Positions 36,611-44,743 of a DNA stretch of 64,000 bases are shown here, piece after piece. The stretch comes from Streptomyces melanogenes. Lineage in GTDB: Bacteria; Actinomycetota; Actinomycetes; Streptomycetales; Streptomycetaceae. The position numbers and the translations under genes were made by a program. The stretch lies in NCBI RefSeq assembly GCF_014649795.1, contig NZ_BMTS01000002.1, positions 248,001-312,000 of the forward strand. Reading direction: 5' to 3'. The stretch's first letter is position 1; the number at the start of each line of letters is the position of its first letter. The notes below the pieces were generated by a model. The model was not told the DNA's origin. It worked only from the letters and a program-made list of their open reading frames with translations, and searched no databases.

Positions 36611-37144
36611 TCAGATCTTGAACTCCTCGTGCGGAATGGCTCGTTCCCAAACGGCGTCGAAGGCCGTTACGCACAACTTGGCCACTGCCGGCTGATCCGT
36701 CCACTCCTCGCCCGTGTACTGGCCATCGCCCGTGAAGTGACCGAACCGCACGATCGTCCCGTCGAAGACCCAGAAGTCGTTGCCTGGTAGCGCCAGATCG
36801 GATGCGTTGCGTCTGGGCAGCCAACGCACGAACTCACCGGCCGCCACGTTCATGAACGTGCCGTCGTATTCGAAGCGGATGTACTCGCTGACCGGCTCGG
36901 AGACGATACGAGCCCGGCGCACCGCGACGCCACGGCGTACGGTGCTCGCGATCAGGTCATGCCAGGGACGCCACCAAGAGGCCCGATCCGCGGGATCGTA
37001 CCTGTGGCCCGATTTCCACTGCGCGAAACGGCCGGACTCGTTGTCCACCGCGTAGGAGTCCCGCATCTCCAGATGGACAGCGGAGCGAGTGCAACGGCCC
37101 AGAACCTCATCGAAGTCGTACACCGGCCCGCTCTGCTTCATCAC
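36611..37144 (-). CDS. DUF6879 family protein
   Basis: A 177-residue cytoplasmic protein of the DUF6879 type as I recall it (YAVDNESGRFAQWKSGH, RRARIVSEPVSEYIRFEY, WLPRRNASDLALPGNDFWVFD). These occur next to XRE-DUF5753 regulators, and a modulating partner role is inferred from context. Two consecutive ATGs are possible (37144 or 37141), with GGGAGG upstream. The start lies inside the end of the preceding 82-residue gene (38-nt overlap), pointing to coupled translation. Confidence 0.82.
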   Translation of the reverse strand: MMKQSGPVYDFDEVLGRCTRSAVHLEMRDSYAVDNESGRFAQWKSGHRYDPADRASWWRPWHDLIASTVRRGVAVRRARIVSEPVSEYIRFEYDGTFMNVAAGEFVRWLPRRNASDLALPGNDFWVFDGTIVRFGHFTGDGQYTGEEWTDQPAVAKLCVTAFDAVWERAIPHEEFKI

Positions 37145-37355
37145 ACGCCTCCCTGATCGCGGTCACCATACGCATGGGGAGCCGCACCACTGCCTCGCTG
37201 TCGGGAATCGGACCCGCCGCCAAGCACTCGGCGCGCATGACTTCGTCGACCTGGAAGCCCTGGAACACGAGCTCCTCAGCCTCCATATCGACCCACACGG
37301 TGGGGCAGTTCCGCTCGTCGGTATCGGGGTCCTTCGCGATGATGCGCAGCGCCAT
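37107..37355 (-). CDS. 82-residue hypothetical protein of the XRE/DUF6879 cluster
   Basis: A small acidic protein (ALRIIAKDPDTDERNCPTVW, DMEAEELVFQGFQVDEV, LPMRMVTAIREACDEAE) of a type seen with DUF6879 genes. ATG at 37355 has GGGAGG five bases upstream, the best ribosome site in the cluster, so this is probably the first gene of the operon. No domain assigned. Overlap with the next gene suggests a fixed stoichiometry. Confidence 0.72.
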   Translation of the reverse strand: MALRIIAKDPDTDERNCPTVWVDMEAEELVFQGFQVDEVMRAECLAAGPIPDSEAVVRLPMRMVTAIREACDEAERAGVRLR

Positions 37356-37494
37356 GCCAACCTCCCAGGTCGACGGGGTTACATCGACTTGCACGCACGA
37401 CCATCCCGCCGCCGCCCGCACACCGTCAAGGGCGCACTCCACCAACCGAGTTCACCCATCCCGCGCCCCCACACAACCCCTGGCAAAAAATAAT

Positions 37495-37511
37495 GCAAGC
37501 ACGCTTGCTTG
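37495..37511. promoter_or_regulatory. TetR-type operator at the head of the catabolic operon
   Basis: GCAAGC-AC-GCTTGC (37495-37508) is a perfect palindrome, with an overlapping second dyad CAAGC-N6-GCTTG (37496-37511), in an A/T-rich stretch (AAAAAATAATGCAAGC). It is 66 bp before the first gene. The TetR gene that closes the operon is the obvious candidate to bind it. Confidence 0.65.
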
Positions 37512-37576
37512 TTTTGTAAACCGCTGCCATGCTCCGGGGCACACCGCCGTACTCCCCGCCCGAAGGGAAGCGCCCC

Positions 37577-38362
37577 GTGTCCGATCCGAACGTCGTGCTC
37601 GACGATCTGCGCGCCGAAGGGGAGGAGCTCGACCGGCTCGTCGGGGCGTTGGGGCCGGGTGAGTGGGGGCGGGGGACCGCCGCGTCGGGGTGGAGCGTCG
37701 CCCATCAGATCGCGCATCTGGCCTGGACCGACCGGGCCGCGCTGCTCGCCGTCACCGACGCGGACGCGTTCGCGGCGGAGGTGGAGAAGGCCGCCGCCTC
37801 GCCCGAGACCTTCGTCGACGAGGGGGCCGAGGCCGGGGCCCGGCTCGAACCCGGCGAGCTCCTCACCGCGTGGCGGCGCGGGCGGGAACGGCTCGCCGAG
37901 GCGCTGGAGGCCGCGCCCGCCGGGACCCGCTTCCCCTGGTACGGCCCGCCCATGTCCACCGCCTCCATGGCCACCGGCCGGCTGATGGAGACCTGGGCGC
38001 ACGGCCAGGACGTCTGGGACGCCCTCGGCCGCACCCGCGAGCCCACCGACCGGCTGCGCCACGTCGCCCGGATCGGCGTGCGGGCGCGTGACTTCGCCTT
38101 CGCCGTACGGGGGCTGGCCGCGCCCGACGAGGAGTTCCGGGTCGAGTTGACGGGGCCCGGTGGGCTCTGGACGTACGGTCCCGAGGGCGCCGCCCAGCGC
38201 GTCACCGGGCCCGCCCTCGACTTCTGCCTCCTCGTCACCCAGCGCATCCACCGCTCCGACACCGCCGTCCGCGCCCACGGCCCCGACGCCGACCGCTGGC
38301 TCGACATCGCCCAGGCCTTCGCGGGTCCGGCCGGGCCCGGACGCGCGCCCAAGGGGGCCTGA
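37577..38362 (+). CDS. TIGR03084-family metal-binding protein (DinB/mycothiol-type)
   Basis: A 261-residue protein of the MDMPI/DinB fold. The probable metal ligands are the His residues in GWSVAHQIAHLAW (near 43-51) and in METWAHGQDVWDALG (near 142), as in mycothiol-dependent isomerases. TIGR03084 proteins are commonly encoded beside AtuA genes; their reaction is unknown. GTG at 37577 (VSDPNVVLDD) with AAGGGAAG upstream. First gene of the operon; its TGA overlaps the next ATG (TGATG). Confidence 0.87.
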   Translation: MSDPNVVLDDLRAEGEELDRLVGALGPGEWGRGTAASGWSVAHQIAHLAWTDRAALLAVTDADAFAAEVEKAAASPETFVDEGAEAGARLEPGELLTAWRRGRERLAEALEAAPAGTRFPWYGPPMSTASMATGRLMETWAHGQDVWDALGRTREPTDRLRHVARIGVRARDFAFAVRGLAAPDEEFRVELTGPGGLWTYGPEGAAQRVTGPALDFCLLVTQRIHRSDTAVRAHGPDADRWLDIAQAFAGPAGPGRAPKGA

Positions 38363-40059
38363 TGCGGCGGCCCCTGCGCATCGCCAACGCCTCCGGGTTC
38401 TACGGCGACCGCTTCGACGCCATGCGCGAGATGCTCGCCGGCGGGCCGCTCGACGTGCTCACCGGGGACTACCTCGCCGAGCTGACCATGCTCATCCTCG
38501 GCCGCGACCGCCTCAAGGACCCCCGCCTCGGCTACGCCAAGACGTTCCTGCGTCAGTTGGAGGAGTGCCTCGGGATCGCCCATGAACGTGGGGTGCGGAT
38601 CGTCACCAATGCCGGGGGGCTCAATCCCGCCGGACTCGCCGCGGAGGTAAGGGGGTTGGCCGGCAAGCTCGGGATTCCCCTCCGCGTCGCCCACGTCGAA
38701 GGCGACTCTCTTCCCCCGCGCCCCGGCGGCCTCACCGCCCACGCCTACCTCGGCGGCACCGGCATCACCGCCTGCCTCACCGCCGGGGCCGATGTCGTCG
38801 TCACCGGGCGCGTGACGGACGCCGCCCTCGTCACCGGGCCCGCCGCCTGGTGGCACGGGTGGGGGCCCGAGGAGTACGACGCCCTCGCCGGAGCCGTCGT
38901 CGCCGGGCACGTCCTGGAGTGCGGCACCCAGGCCACCGGCGGCAACTACGCCTTCTTCAGAGACCTCCTCCGCGACCACGACCTCCGCCGCCCCGGCTTC
39001 CCCCTCGCCGAGATCCACTCCGACGGCACCAGCGTCATCGGCAAACACCCCGGCACGGGCGGTGTCGTCGACGTCGGCACCGTCACCGCGCAGCTCCTGT
39101 ACGAGACCGGGGGCGCCCGGTACGCCGGGCCCGACGTCACCGCCCGGCTCGACACCGTACGGCTGGCGGCGGACGGGCCCGACCGGGTGCGGATCACCGG
39201 CGTACGCGGCGAGGAGCCCCCGCCGACCCTCAAGGTCGGCCTCTGCCGCATCGGCGGCTGGCGCAACGAGGTCGTCTTCGTGCTCAGCGGGCTCGACATC
39301 GAGGCCAAGGCCGAGCTCGTCCGGGCCCAGGTAGCGGAATCGTTCCGGCGCGCCAAGTCCCGGCCCGCCGACATCCGTTGGGAGCTCTCCCGCACCGACC
39401 ACCCCGACGCCCCCACCGAGGAGACCTCCAGCGCCCTCCTCCGCCTCGTCGTCCGCGACCCCGACCCGGACGCCGTCGGCCGTACGGTGAGCGGTGCCGC
39501 CATCGAGCTCGCCCTCGGCAGCTACCCGGGGTTCCATGTGACCGCCCCGCCCGGGAAGGGCGCCCCTTACGGCGTCTTCGAGGCGGAGTACGTCGATGCG
39601 GGCGGCATTGAGCATGTCGCCGTGTTGCCCGATGGCGTACGGGAGGTGCTGCCCCATCCCGTACGGACTCGGGTCCTTGAGGATGTCGTCGAGCCCTCGC
39701 TCCCCGAACCGCTGTCCGCCGCGACCCCCACCCGCCGCGCCCCCCTCGGCCTCGTCGCCGGAGCCCGTAGTGGTGACAAAGGTGGGGATGCCAATGTCGG
39801 TGTGTGGGTGAGGTCCGACGACGCCTGGCGGTGGCTGGTCCGTGAGCTGACAGTTGAGCGTTTTCAGGAACTGATACCTGAAAGCCGTCAGTTGAAAGTC
39901 GTCCGGCATCAGCTCCCCCTTCTCCGCGCCCTCAACTTCACCGTCCACGGCCTCCTCGGCGAGGGCGTCGCCTCGCAGGCCCGCTTCGACCCCCAGGCCA
40001 AGGCGCTTGGCGAGTGGCTGCGCTCGCGCCACCTGGACATCCCGGAGGTGCTGCTGTGA
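38362..40059 (+). CDS. AtuA-family protein (acyclic terpene utilisation, DUF1446)
   Basis: A 565-residue protein of the AtuA/DUF1446 family. Landmarks are IANASGFYGDRFDAM at the start, GVRIVTNAGGLNPAGLA near 75, VVVTGRVTDAALV near 147, and a C-terminal domain with AGARSGDKGGDANVGVW near 470. AtuA is required for growth on citronellol/geraniol in Pseudomonas but its reaction is not established. It sits directly before a carboxylase pair, as there. The GTG of the next gene overlaps its stop (GTGA). Confidence 0.88.
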   Translation: MRRPLRIANASGFYGDRFDAMREMLAGGPLDVLTGDYLAELTMLILGRDRLKDPRLGYAKTFLRQLEECLGIAHERGVRIVTNAGGLNPAGLAAEVRGLAGKLGIPLRVAHVEGDSLPPRPGGLTAHAYLGGTGITACLTAGADVVVTGRVTDAALVTGPAAWWHGWGPEEYDALAGAVVAGHVLECGTQATGGNYAFFRDLLRDHDLRRPGFPLAEIHSDGTSVIGKHPGTGGVVDVGTVTAQLLYETGGARYAGPDVTARLDTVRLAADGPDRVRITGVRGEEPPPTLKVGLCRIGGWRNEVVFVLSGLDIEAKAELVRAQVAESFRRAKSRPADIRWELSRTDHPDAPTEETSSALLRLVVRDPDPDAVGRTVSGAAIELALGSYPGFHVTAPPGKGAPYGVFEAEYVDAGGIEHVAVLPDGVREVLPHPVRTRVLEDVVEPSLPEPLSAATPTRRAPLGLVAGARSGDKGGDANVGVWVRSDDAWRWLVRELTVERFQELIPESRQLKVVRHQLPLLRALNFTVHGLLGEGVASQARFDPQAKALGEWLRSRHLDIPEVLL

Positions 40060-41657
40060 CCGTCCTGCCCACCGCCCTCGACACCGGCGGGGCCGAGTAC
40101 GCCGCCCACCGCGACGCCATGCTCGCCAAGCTGGCCGAGCTCGACGCCGAGCACGCCAAGGCGCTCGCGGGCGGCGGCCCCAAGTACACCGAGCGCCACC
40201 GGGGGCGCGGCAAGCTGCTCGCCCGTGAACGCATCGAGCTGCTGATAGATCCCGACACCCCGTTCCTGGAGCTGTCGCCGCTCGCCGCCTGGGGGAGCGA
40301 CTACCCCGTGGGCGCCTCGATGGTCACCGGGATCGGCGTCGTCGAGGGCGTGGAGTGCCTGATCACCGCCAACGACCCGACCGTACGCGGCGGCGCCTCC
40401 AACCCGTGGACCCTGAAGAAGGCGCTGCGGGCCAACGAGATCGCGTACGCCAACCGGCTGCCCTGTATCAGCCTCGTCGAGTCCGGCGGCGCCGATCTGC
40501 CCTCCCAGAAGGAGATCTTCATCCCGGGCGGGGCCCTGTTCCGCGACATCACCCGGCTCTCCGCCGCCGGGATCCCCACCATCGCGGTGGTGTTCGGCAA
40601 CTCGACCGCCGGCGGCGCGTACGTACCGGGGATGTCCGACCACACCGTCATGATCAAGGAGCGGTCGAAGGTCTTCCTCGGCGGGCCGCCCCTGGTCAAG
40701 ATGGCCACCGGCGAGGAGAGCGACGACGAGTCGCTCGGCGGCGCCGAGATGCACGCCCGCACCTCCGGCCTCGCCGACCACTACGCCGTGGACGAGCCGG
40801 ACGCCCTGCGCCAGGCCCGGCGCATCGTCGCCCGCCTCAACCACCGCAAGGCGCACCCGGACCCGGCCGTCCCGTACGAGCCGCCCAAGTACGACGAGGA
40901 CGAGCTGCTCGGGATCGTGCCGGGGGACCTGAAGACCCCCTTCGACCCGCGCGAGGTCATCGCCCGGCTCGTCGACGGGTCCGACTTCGACGAGTTCAAG
41001 CCGCTGTACGGGCCGAGTCTGGTCACCGGCTGGGCCCGGCTGCACGGCTACCCCGTCGGCATCCTCGCCAACGCCCAGGGCGTGCTCTTCTCCGCCGAGT
41101 CGCAGAAGGCCGCCCAGTTCATCCAGCTCGCCAACCAGCGCGACATCCCGCTCCTCTTCCTCCACAACACCACCGGCTACATGGTCGGCAAGGAGTACGA
41201 GCAGGGCGGCATCATCAAGCACGGCGCGATGATGATCAACGCGGTCAGCAATTCGAAGGTGCCGCACCTGTCGGTGCTGATGGGCGCCTCGTACGGCGCC
41301 GGGCACTACGGCATGTGCGGGCGCGCCTACGACCCCCGCTTCCTCTTCGCCTGGCCCAGCGCCAAGTCCGCCGTCATGGGTCCGCAGCAGCTCGCCGGGG
41401 TCCTCTCGATCGTCGCCCGCGCCTCCGCGCTCGCCAAGGGCCAGCCGTACGACGACGAGGCGGACGCCGGGCTGCGCGCCATGGTCGAGCAGCAGATCGA
41501 GGCCGAGTCGCTGCCGACGTTCCTGTCCGGGCGGCTGTACGACGACGGGGTCATCGACCCCCGCGACACCCGCACGGTCCTCGGCATCTGTCTGTCCGCC
41601 GTCCACACGGCCCCGGTCGAAGGCGCGCGCGGCGGCTTCGGCATCTTCAGGATGTGA
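40056..41657 (+). CDS. acyl-CoA carboxylase carboxyltransferase (beta) subunit
   Basis: A 533-residue carboxyltransferase. Substrate- and biotin-binding halves are visible (VESGGADLPSQKEIFIPGG near 146; GYMVGKEYEQGGIIKHGAMM near 373). It resembles methylcrotonyl/geranyl-CoA carboxylase beta subunits (LiuB/AtuC) more than propionyl-CoA ones. GTG at 40056 with GGAGG upstream, overlapping the AtuA stop. It acts with the biotin carboxylase encoded eight bases downstream. The acyl-CoA substrate cannot be fixed from sequence. Confidence 0.92.
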   Translation: MTVLPTALDTGGAEYAAHRDAMLAKLAELDAEHAKALAGGGPKYTERHRGRGKLLARERIELLIDPDTPFLELSPLAAWGSDYPVGASMVTGIGVVEGVECLITANDPTVRGGASNPWTLKKALRANEIAYANRLPCISLVESGGADLPSQKEIFIPGGALFRDITRLSAAGIPTIAVVFGNSTAGGAYVPGMSDHTVMIKERSKVFLGGPPLVKMATGEESDDESLGGAEMHARTSGLADHYAVDEPDALRQARRIVARLNHRKAHPDPAVPYEPPKYDEDELLGIVPGDLKTPFDPREVIARLVDGSDFDEFKPLYGPSLVTGWARLHGYPVGILANAQGVLFSAESQKAAQFIQLANQRDIPLLFLHNTTGYMVGKEYEQGGIIKHGAMMINAVSNSKVPHLSVLMGASYGAGHYGMCGRAYDPRFLFAWPSAKSAVMGPQQLAGVLSIVARASALAKGQPYDDEADAGLRAMVEQQIEAESLPTFLSGRLYDDGVIDPRDTRTVLGICLSAVHTAPVEGARGGFGIFRM

Positions 41658-41664
41658 GGCGCTG

Positions 41665-43575
41665 ATGATCCAGTCCGTACTCGTCGCCAACCGGGCCGAA
41701 ATAGCCGGCCGGGTCTTTCGCACCTGCCGTGACCTGGGCATCTCCACCGTCGCCGTGCACTCGGACCCGGACGCGTCCCTGCCGTACGTCCACGAGGCCG
41801 ACGCGGCCGTACGGCTGCCCGGGGCCACGCCCGCCGAGACGTATCTGCGCGGCGACCTCGTCGTGAAGGCGGCCCTCGCTGCGGGTGCCGACGCCGTGCA
41901 CCCCGGGTACGGCTTCCTCTCCGAGAGCGCCGACTTCGCGCAGGCCGTCGTCGACGCCGGGCTGACCTGGATCGGCCCGCCGCCCGCCGCCATCGAGGCG
42001 ATGGCCTCCAAGACCCGCGCCAAAGAGCTGATGGCGGCGGCCGGGGTCCCCCTGCTCGCCCCCGTCGACCCGGCGACAGCCACCGCCGCCGACCTGCCGC
42101 TGCTCCTGAAGGCGGCGGCGGGCGGGGGCGGGCGCGGGATGCGTGTCGTACGCGAACTAGCGGCGCTGGAAGGTGAGTTGGAGGCCGCTTCCGCCGAGGC
42201 CCGGTCCGCCTTCGGGGACGGCGAGGTGTTCGCCGAGCCGTACGTGGAGCGCGGGCGCCACGTCGAGGTGCAGATCATGGCCGACGCGCACGGCACGGTC
42301 TGGGCGCTCGGGACCCGCGACTGCTCCCTCCAGCGCCGCCACCAGAAGGTCATCGAGGAGGCCCCGGCGCCCGGCCTGCCGGAGGCCCTGCGCACCCGGC
42401 TCCGCACCGCCGCCGTGGCCGCCGCCCGGGCCGTCTCCTACCGGGGCGCGGGCACGGTCGAGTTCCTCGTCGACGCCCAGGGCCGGGCGTACTTCCTGGA
42501 GATGAACACCCGCCTCCAGGTCGAACACCCCGTAACGGAAGCCGTGTTCGACGTCGACCTCGTCGCGCTCCAGCTCCAGGTCGCCGAGGGCGCCGCCCTG
42601 CCCACCGAGCCGCCCGAGCCGAAGGGGCACGCCGTCGAGGCGCGGCTGTACGCCGAGGACCCGGCGGGCGGCTGGACCCCGCAGACCGGCGTCCTGCACC
42701 TCCTCGACGTCCCCGGCGTCCGCCTGGACCGGGGCTACGGCGACGGCGGCACCATCGGCGTCCACTACGACGCCATGCTCGCCAAGGCCGTCGTCCACGC
42801 TCCCACCCGCGCCGCCGCCGTCCGCGCCCTCGCCCGCGCGCTCGAACTCGCCCGCGTCCACGGGCCGAAGACCAACCGCGACCTGCTCGTACGCTCCCTG
42901 CGCCACCCGGACTTCACCTCCGGCCGCGTCGACACCGGCTTCTACGACCGGCACCTGGCCGCGCTCACCGAGCCGCGCGCGGGCGAGGCGCACGCGGCCC
43001 TCGCCGCCGCCCTCGCGGACGCGGCGGCCCGCACCTCCCGCTTCGGCGGCGGCTGGCGCAACCTGCCGTCCCAGCCGCAGACGAAGCGGTACGGCGACCA
43101 CGAGATCCGCTACCGCCTCACCCGCGACGGCCTCGCCGCCGACGGCTTCCCGGACGTGCGCCTGGAGGCCGCCGAGCCGGGTCGCGTACGCCTCGAAGTC
43201 GACGGAGTCGCACGGGACTTCCGGGTCGCGCGCTACGGCGACCAGGTGTACGTCGACACCGCCAGCGGCTCGTACGCGCTGACCGCACACCCCCGCTTCA
43301 CCGACCCCAGCGACCTCGTCGCCCCCGGATCGCTGCTCGCCCCCATGCCGGGCGTGGTCGTCCGGGTCGCGGACGGGCTCGCCGAAGGGGCCCGGGTCAC
43401 CGCGGGGCAGCCGCTGATCTGGCTGGAGGCGATGAAGATGACCCACCCCATCACCGCCCCCGCCTCCGGCACGCTCACCGCGCTCCACGCCGCCCCCGGC
43501 CGCCAGGTCGAGGTCGGCGCCCTGCTCGCCGTCGTACAGGACGCACCCGAAGCTCAGGAGGACCAGCCGTCATGA
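41665..43575 (+). CDS. acyl-CoA carboxylase alpha subunit (biotin carboxylase + BCCP)
   Basis: A 636-residue biotin-dependent carboxylase alpha chain. The order is biotin carboxylase N-domain (VLVANRAEIAGRV), ATP-grasp with the glycine loop KAAAGGGGRGM near 155 and EMNTRLQVEHPVTE near 285, a linker domain, and a C-terminal biotinyl domain with EAMKMTHP, whose Lys near 590 carries biotin. The usual EIA after NRG is here NRAEIA. Its ATG start overlaps nothing, but its end overlaps the next ATG (ATGA). Confidence 0.94.
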   Translation: MIQSVLVANRAEIAGRVFRTCRDLGISTVAVHSDPDASLPYVHEADAAVRLPGATPAETYLRGDLVVKAALAAGADAVHPGYGFLSESADFAQAVVDAGLTWIGPPPAAIEAMASKTRAKELMAAAGVPLLAPVDPATATAADLPLLLKAAAGGGGRGMRVVRELAALEGELEAASAEARSAFGDGEVFAEPYVERGRHVEVQIMADAHGTVWALGTRDCSLQRRHQKVIEEAPAPGLPEALRTRLRTAAVAAARAVSYRGAGTVEFLVDAQGRAYFLEMNTRLQVEHPVTEAVFDVDLVALQLQVAEGAALPTEPPEPKGHAVEARLYAEDPAGGWTPQTGVLHLLDVPGVRLDRGYGDGGTIGVHYDAMLAKAVVHAPTRAAAVRALARALELARVHGPKTNRDLLVRSLRHPDFTSGRVDTGFYDRHLAALTEPRAGEAHAALAAALADAAARTSRFGGGWRNLPSQPQTKRYGDHEIRYRLTRDGLAADGFPDVRLEAAEPGRVRLEVDGVARDFRVARYGDQVYVDTASGSYALTAHPRFTDPSDLVAPGSLLAPMPGVVVRVADGLAEGARVTAGQPLIWLEAMKMTHPITAPASGTLTALHAAPGRQVEVGALLAVVQDAPEAQEDQPS

Positions 43576-44723
43576 CCGGAGCACGCAGCAGCGCCATCGA
43601 GAGCCAGGAACTCAAGGACCTGCGGGCCGCCGTCGCGGCCCTGGGGCAGCGGCACGGCCGGGGACACGACCGCGAGGTGCTGTGGGCGGAGGCCGCCAAG
43701 CTCGGCTACCTCGGGGTGAACCTGCCCGAGGAGTACGGCGGCGGGGGCGGCGGCATGGCCGAACTCTCCATAGTCCTGGAGGAGTTGGGGGCCGCCGGGT
43801 GTCCCCTGCTCATGATGGTCGTCTCACCCGCGATCTGCGGCACGGTCATCGCCCGCTTCGGCACCGAGCAGCAGAAGCGCACCTGGCTGCCGGGGCTCGC
43901 GGACGGCTCGCGGACCATGGCGTTCGGCATCACCGAGCCCGACGCGGGCTCCAACTCGCACCGCATCACCACCACCGCCCGCCGCGACGAGGAGACCGGC
44001 GGCTGGATCCTCACCGGCCGCAAGGTCTTCATCTCCGGCGTCGACATCGCCGACGCCACCCTGATCGTCGGCCGTACGGAAGACGCCCGCACCGGCAGCC
44101 TCAAGCCGTGCCTGTTCATCGTCCCCCGCGACGCCCCCGGCTTCCAGCGCTCGCAGATCGACATGGAACTCCAGGCGCAGGAGAAGCAGTTCGAGCTGTT
44201 CCTCGACGAGGTGCGGCTGCCCGCCGAAGCGCTCGTCGGCGACGAGGACGCCGGGCTGCTCCAGCTCTTCGCCGGACTCAACCCCGAGCGGATCATGACG
44301 GCCGCCTTCGCGATCGGCATGGGCCGCTACGCGCTGGCCAGGGCGCTCACGTACGCCCGCGAGAGGCAGGTGTGGAAGGCGCCCATCGGCGCCCACCAAG
44401 CCATCGCCCACCCGCTCGCCCAGGCGCACATCGAGCTGGAGCTGGCCCGGCTGATGATGCAGAAGGCCGCGGCCCTCTACGACCTCGGCGACGACATGGG
44501 CGCGGGCGAGGCCGCCAACATGGCCAAGTACGCGGCCGCCGAAGCCTGCGTCAAGGCCGTCGACCAGGCCGTGCACACCCTCGGCGGCAACGGCCTCACC
44601 CGTGAGTACGGGCTCGCGGCGCTCGTCACGGCGGCGCGCGTGGCCCGGATCGCGCCGGTCAGCCGCGAGATGATCCTCAACTATGTCTCGCATCAGACGC
44701 TGGGGCTTCCCAAGTCGTACTAG
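43572..44723 (+). CDS. acyl-CoA dehydrogenase
   Basis: A 383-residue FAD-dependent dehydrogenase. FAD-binding signatures are FGITEPDAGSNSHRITTTA near 118 and VHTLGGNGLTREYGL near 337. The C-terminal region where many family members have YEGTSEI with the catalytic Glu reads RIAPVSREMILNY, so the position of the base is not obvious; other acyl-CoA dehydrogenases place it elsewhere. It would introduce the alpha-beta double bond that the carboxylase or hydratase of the operon needs. It starts inside the previous stop (ATGA). Confidence 0.9.
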   Translation: MTGARSSAIESQELKDLRAAVAALGQRHGRGHDREVLWAEAAKLGYLGVNLPEEYGGGGGGMAELSIVLEELGAAGCPLLMMVVSPAICGTVIARFGTEQQKRTWLPGLADGSRTMAFGITEPDAGSNSHRITTTARRDEETGGWILTGRKVFISGVDIADATLIVGRTEDARTGSLKPCLFIVPRDAPGFQRSQIDMELQAQEKQFELFLDEVRLPAEALVGDEDAGLLQLFAGLNPERIMTAAFAIGMGRYALARALTYARERQVWKAPIGAHQAIAHPLAQAHIELELARLMMQKAAALYDLGDDMGAGEAANMAKYAAAEACVKAVDQAVHTLGGNGLTREYGLAALVTAARVARIAPVSREMILNYVSHQTLGLPKSY

Positions 44724-44743
44724 CCGTACTAGGACGTGCCCCC

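Noticed and set aside
41665..41700. NRAEIA at the biotin carboxylase N-terminus in place of the common NRGEIA
   Set aside because: A conservative change in a full-length enzyme with all catalytic motifs; not a sign of loss of function.
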